Part shown: positions 28,208 to 31,866 of the stretch, in pieces | How positions within the stretch are numbered: position 1 is the stretch's first letter | Layout of the letters: every line of letters begins with the position of its first letter | Source of the DNA: CAYOXM01 sp964407925 | GTDB taxonomy: Bacteria; Patescibacteriota; Patescibacteriia; SG8-24 | Direction: 5' to 3' | Assembly (NCBI GenBank): GCA_964407925.1 | Contig: CAYOXM010000014.1 | Coordinates: 1 to 31,866 of the forward strand | Length of the DNA: 31,866 bases | Program-made: the position numbers and the translations under genes | Notes under the pieces: generated by a model | The model's database searches: none | The model's input: only the letters and a program-made list of their open reading frames with translations | What the model was told of the DNA's origin: nothing

Positions 28208-29791
28208 CTATATGAGCGGGCTCCCCGTCATCTCTTTCGGTTGCGCGACGTTCAGAAGCTTGAGCACCGTCGGCGCGGTGTCGGCAAGCATGCCGACGGG
28301 CGGCATGAGCGACAAGTCGCCGCCGATGACCTCGCCCGAGGGCGACGCCTGGCCGCGCCACTGCTCGCCGATGATGAGGAACGGCACCGGGTTGGTGCTG
28401 TGTTCCTTGTCGAGCTCGCCGGTCTGGAGGTTCAGGACCTCCTCGCCGTTGCCGTGGTCGGCGGTGATGATGACGATGCCGCCGGCCGCGAGCGCCGCCG
28501 GGACGATCTTCCCGAGCGCGGCGTCGATCGCCTCCGCGCCCTTCTTCGTCGCGTCGAACTTGCCGGTGTGCCCGACCATGTCCGCGTTCGCGAGGTTCGT
28601 GACGATGAAGTCGTACGTCCCCGCCTGGATTTCCTTCACGATGCGGTCCGCGATCTTCGGCGTCGACATTTCCGGCGCCTGGTCGTACGACGACACGCGC
28701 GGCGACGGGATGATGACGCGGTCCTCGCCCGCGTACTCCTCTTCCTGCATGCCGTTGAGGAAGAACGTCACGTGCGCGTACTTTTCGGTCTCGGCGATGT
28801 GCAGCTGCTTGAGCCCGGCCTCGGAAACGACCTTGGCGAGGCAGGTGGAAATGACCTCCGGCGGAAACGCGACCTTCGCCGGCGTCCCCTTTTCGTACTC
28901 GGTCATCGTCGCGTAGAACAGGTTCTGCATGTACGGGCGCTCGAACTTGGAGAACGACGGGATGGAGAACGCCTGCGCGATCTGGCGCGAACGGTCCGGG
29001 CGGAAATTCGCGCAGATGACCGCGTCGCCGTCCTTGATCGGGCCGACGGGCTTGCCGTCCTTCACGATGGTGACGGGGACGAATTCCTCGTCGTACACCT
29101 TCGCGGCGTACGACTCCTCTACCGCCTGAACGGGATCCTCGTAGCTCTTCTCCGCGCTCGTGCCCGTCATGACGCGGAACGCCTTCTCGACGCGCTCCCA
29201 GCGGTTGTCGCGGTCCATCGCGTAAAAACGTCCGGAAATCGAACCGATGCGCCCGACGCCGATTTCCTTGATCTGCGACTCGAGGGCGCGGACGAACTCG
29301 ATGCCGGTGTTGTAGATGGTGTCGCGGCCGTCGAGCACCGGATGCACGACGACGTCGGGAAGGCCCTGCTGCTTCGCGAACTGCAGGAGCGCGTGGATAT
29401 GCTCGTCGGAACCGTGGACGTTGCCGGGGCTCAGGATGCCCATGATGTGGAACGTCGACTTGTTCTTCTTCACGTGGGCCGCGGCGTCGAGGAACACCTG
29501 ATTCTTGAAGAACTCGCCCGTCTGCACGGCGAGGTTGATGCGCGGCAACGACTGGTAGAAGATCTTCCCCGCGCCGATCGTAAGGTGGCCGACTTCGGAA
29601 TTGCCCATTTCGCCCCACGACAGGCCCACGGCCTCGCCGCTCGCGCGGACGGTCACGGTCGGAAACGTCGTAACGAGCTCGTCGAAGACGGGCGTGTCGG
29701 CCGCCTCGAGGGGGTTGCCTTCGCCCGGCGGGGCGACGCCCCAGCCGTCAAGGACGACGAGGACGAGCGGTTTCGGACGGGAATCGGACAT
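28208..29791 (-). CDS. gpmI: 2,3-bisphosphoglycerate-independent phosphoglycerate mutase, copy 1
   Basis: A 527-residue glycolytic enzyme interconverting 3- and 2-phosphoglycerate. LVVLDGWGVAP (metal Asp), WGEMGNSEVGHLTIGAG (phospho-acceptor Ser ~64), ANADMVGHTGKF (Asp, His), TADHGNGE (Asp, His) and EHSTNPVPF (His) give the full two-manganese site. It starts 30 bases after the stop of copy 2 and is probably co-transcribed. The two copies are clearly homologous but well diverged. Confidence 0.95.
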   Translation of the reverse strand: MSDSRPKPLVLVVLDGWGVAPPGEGNPLEAADTPVFDELVTTFPTVTVRASGEAVGLSWGEMGNSEVGHLTIGAGKIFYQSLPRINLAVQTGEFFKNQVFLDAAAHVKKNKSTFHIMGILSPGNVHGSDEHIHALLQFAKQQGLPDVVVHPVLDGRDTIYNTGIEFVRALESQIKEIGVGRIGSISGRFYAMDRDNRWERVEKAFRVMTGTSAEKSYEDPVQAVEESYAAKVYDEEFVPVTIVKDGKPVGPIKDGDAVICANFRPDRSRQIAQAFSIPSFSKFERPYMQNLFYATMTEYEKGTPAKVAFPPEVISTCLAKVVSEAGLKQLHIAETEKYAHVTFFLNGMQEEEYAGEDRVIIPSPRVSSYDQAPEMSTPKIADRIVKEIQAGTYDFIVTNLANADMVGHTGKFDATKKGAEAIDAALGKIVPAALAAGGIVIITADHGNGEEVLNLQTGELDKEHSTNPVPFLIIGEQWRGQASPSGEVIGGDLSLMPPVGMLADTAPTVLKLLNVAQPKEMTGSPLI

Positions 29792-29821
29792 ACTTCAAAT
29801 CGGGTTCACGCTAGCCGAAAA

Positions 29822-31411
29822 TCAGGACCGAAGCAAGGAAAAACCGGTCATGTCGGGCGGTTTCGGCACGTCCATGATGTCGAGGATGGTCGGGGCGACG
29901 TCGGCGAGCATGCCGTCGCCGATGCGCTTCTTGCGGAGTTTCTCGCAGGCGACGATGAACGGGACGGGGTTCGCCGTGTGCTCGGTCATCGTTTCGCCGG
30001 TCTCCGTGTTGAGCTTGTGCTCGGCGTTGCCGTGGTCGCCGACGATGACGAGGCAGCCGCCCTTGGCGTTGACCGCCTCCGAGAGGCGGGCGAGGCACGC
30101 GTCGACGGTCTCGACGGCGCGCACGATGGCCTTGAAGTTGCCGGTGTGCCCGACCATGTCCGCGTTCGCGAAATTGATGGCGATGAAGTCGTGCATCTCC
30201 GCCTTGAGCCTGCGGACGACCTCGTCGGTAATCGACTCCGCGCGCATCTCGGGACGCAGGTCGTGATGGGAAACGAACTGCGACGGCACGCGCATGCGCT
30301 GCTCGCCGTAGCGCTCCTCGGCGTAGCCGCCGTTCAGGAAGTACGTCACGTGCGCGTACTTCTCGCTCTCCGCGATGAAGAACTGCCGGTACGGCGCGAG
30401 CGTCTGCACCAGGCCGTTCGGGATTTCGACGCTGGGATACGCGGTAAGCACGTGCTCGAGGTCCGGTCCGAATTCGGACATCGCCGTGAAACGCGTGTTC
30501 TTCGGCACGCGCTTCCGCCTGAACGCGCCCTCGTTCTTCTTTTCGAAATCCTCCTGCACGAAGCTCTTGGTGAGCTGGCGCGCGCGGTCGGAGCGAAGGT
30601 TGAAGAACATCACGACGTCGTTGTCCTTCACCTGGCCGATCGGCCGCTTCTTCTCGTCGATGATGACGGTCGGGAGGATGAACTCGTCGCTCTCGCCGCG
30701 GTTGTACCCGTGGAAGATGGCCGCGTGCGGGGTCGACGCGACGAGCCCTTCGCCGAGCACGGCCGCGTTGTACGCGAGCTCGGTGCGATGCCAGATCTTG
30801 TTGCGGTCCATCGCGTAAAAGCGCCCCATCACCGAAGCGATCTGCTGCCCTGGCCGCAGGTGCTTCTCGACCTCGTGCAGGAACGTCGCCGCGGAAAACG
30901 GCGGCGAATCGCGCCCGTCGGTGAAGAGGTGCAGCCGCACGCGCTCGATCCCCTGCTCCTCCATGAGCTGGAGCAGCGCGAAGAGGTGCTCCGGCGCGGC
31001 GTGCGCGCTGTTGCCGTTCGACATGAGTCCCATGATGTGGACCGTCGTGCCGTACTTCTTGACGTGCTTGAGCGGTTCGAGAAACGCCGTGTTCTTGAAG
31101 AACGTGCGATCGCGGACCGCCTCGGTGACCGTGACGATGTCCTGCCGCACCACGCGGCCGGCGCCGATGTTCATGTGCCCGGCCTCGGAGTTCCCCTCCT
31201 GGTCGGGAAGAAGGCCGGCGTACCGGCCGTGGCAATGGATTTCGGTGGAAGGGTAGCGCTTACGCGCGCGATCGAAAAACGGCGTCTTCGCGGCGGTGAT
31301 GGCGTTACCCGGACCTTCGGGGGCGTTGCCCCAACCGTCGAGAATCGCAAGGACCATCGGTGAAAACCGCGGCTTCGGCGTCGACCCGTTTTTCCCATTT
31401 TTGCGCTTCAT
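29822..31411 (-). CDS. gpmI: 2,3-bisphosphoglycerate-independent phosphoglycerate mutase, copy 2
   Basis: A 529-residue paralog of the next gene with a basic N-terminal extension (MKRKNGKNG). The catalytic set is intact: LAILDGWGNAP, DQEGNSEAGHMNIGAG (Ser ~75), ANADMVGHTGNF, VGDHGNAEH and EHTANPVPF. It lies directly after eno, so both lower-glycolysis steps are adjacent. TATACT (31427-31422) lies 10 bases before the ATG and no ribosome binding site is seen, so the message is probably nearly leaderless. Confidence 0.95.
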   Translation of the reverse strand: MKRKNGKNGSTPKPRFSPMVLAILDGWGNAPEGPGNAITAAKTPFFDRARKRYPSTEIHCHGRYAGLLPDQEGNSEAGHMNIGAGRVVRQDIVTVTEAVRDRTFFKNTAFLEPLKHVKKYGTTVHIMGLMSNGNSAHAAPEHLFALLQLMEEQGIERVRLHLFTDGRDSPPFSAATFLHEVEKHLRPGQQIASVMGRFYAMDRNKIWHRTELAYNAAVLGEGLVASTPHAAIFHGYNRGESDEFILPTVIIDEKKRPIGQVKDNDVVMFFNLRSDRARQLTKSFVQEDFEKKNEGAFRRKRVPKNTRFTAMSEFGPDLEHVLTAYPSVEIPNGLVQTLAPYRQFFIAESEKYAHVTYFLNGGYAEERYGEQRMRVPSQFVSHHDLRPEMRAESITDEVVRRLKAEMHDFIAINFANADMVGHTGNFKAIVRAVETVDACLARLSEAVNAKGGCLVIVGDHGNAEHKLNTETGETMTEHTANPVPFIVACEKLRKKRIGDGMLADVAPTILDIMDVPKPPDMTGFSLLRS

Positions 31412-31421
31412 ATGCCCGTAA

Positions 31422-31450
31422 AGTATAGCCTACCGCGCAGGTACGTTAAA
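31422..31450 (-). promoter_or_regulatory. Promoter of gpmI copy 2
   Basis: On the minus strand TTTAAC (31450-31445, weak), 17 bases, TATACT (31427-31422). It follows the eno terminator. Confidence 0.6.
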
Positions 31451-31464
31451 GCGCGCCTGCGGAC

Positions 31465-31489
31465 AAAAACGGGGGCCGTCGGCCCCCGT
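31465..31489 (-). terminator. Terminator after eno
   Basis: On the minus strand ACGGGGGCC, loop GAC, GGCCCCCGT, then TTTTG. Confidence 0.88.
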
Positions 31490-31506
31490 TCCCGCGGTCC
31501 GGCGAC

Positions 31507-31866
31507 TCAGCCGCCGACCTCGTCCTCGATTTCCATGAGGCGGTTGTACTTCTCGAGCCGCTCGCTGCGCGAAAGGCTGCCGGTCTTGATGAACTCGGCG
31601 CGCGTCGCGACCGCGAGGTCGGCGATGAAGGCGTCCGCGGTCTCGCCCGAGCGGTGCGAGATGGCGACCTTGTAGGCGTTCTTCTGCGCGAGGAAGATGG
31701 CGTCCATCGTCTCGGAGAGCGAACCGATCTGGTTGACCTTGATGAGGATGGCGTTCGCGACGCGGCGCGCGATGCCCTGCTCGAGCCGCTTCACGTTCGT
31801 GACGAACAGGTCGTCGCCGACGAGCGTCAGCTTCTTGCCGAGCTTCTTCGTGAAATCCTCCCACGA
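31507..31866 (-). CDS. eno: Enolase, C-terminal 119 residues (5' end outside window)
   Basis: The frame is open from the window edge to the TGA ending at 31507. SWEDFTKKLG, GDDLFVTN, ILIKVNQIGSLSETMDAI (catalytic Lys), ISHRSGETADAFIADLAVA (substrate-binding His-Arg-Ser) and IKTGSLSRSERLEKYNRLMEIE are the conserved C-terminal barrel segments of enolase, which converts 2-phosphoglycerate to phosphoenolpyruvate. Its neighbour gpmI supplies that substrate. Confidence 0.96.
   Translation of the reverse strand, partial: SWEDFTKKLGKKLTLVGDDLFVTNVKRLEQGIARRVANAILIKVNQIGSLSETMDAIFLAQKNAYKVAISHRSGETADAFIADLAVATRAEFIKTGSLSRSERLEKYNRLMEIEDEVGG

Noticed and set aside
28241..31363. A plus-strand open frame of more than 1000 codons opposite the two gpmI genes
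   Set aside because: Its product is Arg/Asp/Val-rich with no domain, and it is the antisense shadow of two intact enzymes in GC-rich DNA.

Overview
The window is GC-rich and densely coded, uses the standard code with UGA as a stop, and carries no rRNA, complete tRNA or CRISPR array. The housekeeping content (short MetK, UvrD-type helicase, MltG, single-domain response regulator, NYN protein, DUF2207 protein, YibE/F protein, CvpA-CAP fusion, prepilin-like fusion, two adjacent gpmI genes next to eno) resembles Candidate Phyla Radiation (Patescibacteria) genomes. That placement is inference only. A NirK-type nitrite reductase, an acyl-CoA desaturase and a beta-barrel-like protein would be unusual there and suggest acquired genes, or a different lineage.

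Layout. 1-2237 (minus): CvpA-CAP protein (cut by the window edge) and YibE/F protein. 2312-3030: DUF1826 gene behind a Fur-family-like box. 3226-4263 (minus): metK, followed by a long composite palindrome. 4383-6938: promoter, an overlapping pair of metallophosphoesterase paralogs (the first lacking most metal ligands) and a 48-residue ORF. 6964-8959 (minus): HD-domain protein and membrane-anchored thermonuclease. 9176-9571: unknown protein, then a run of hairpins. 9883-15345: desaturase, DoxX-like protein, a small CGHCH protein, a NirK-cytochrome c fusion interrupted by 100 N, a stand-alone cytochrome c, a beta-barrel-like protein and a HEPN-like protein. 15473-22976 (minus): uvrD, CoA-binding protein, DUF2207, mltG, manC, PAP2. 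23107-31866: nth (minus), response regulator (plus), then on the minus strand a NYN protein, prepilin-like fusion, mutM, gpmI, gpmI and the end of eno.

How parts fit. nirK and the cytochrome gene share a promoter plan (TTGAC, 17-base spacer, then a palindrome just after the predicted start), and the cytochrome is a close paralog of the NirK C-terminal domain, so they look like one electron-transfer module. PAP2, manC, mltG and possibly DUF2207 form an envelope gene run. eno and two gpmI genes form a lower-glycolysis block.

The main non-coding signal is a family of ten short hairpin repeats with a GTAG foot and compensatory stem changes, mostly in inverted pairs; in three places the repeat supplies the stop codon of the neighbouring gene. 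A second theme is initiation: accessory genes have strong GGAGG-type ribosome binding sites, while several core genes lack one and have a -10-like hexamer only 5-10 bases before ATG, suggesting leaderless transcripts.
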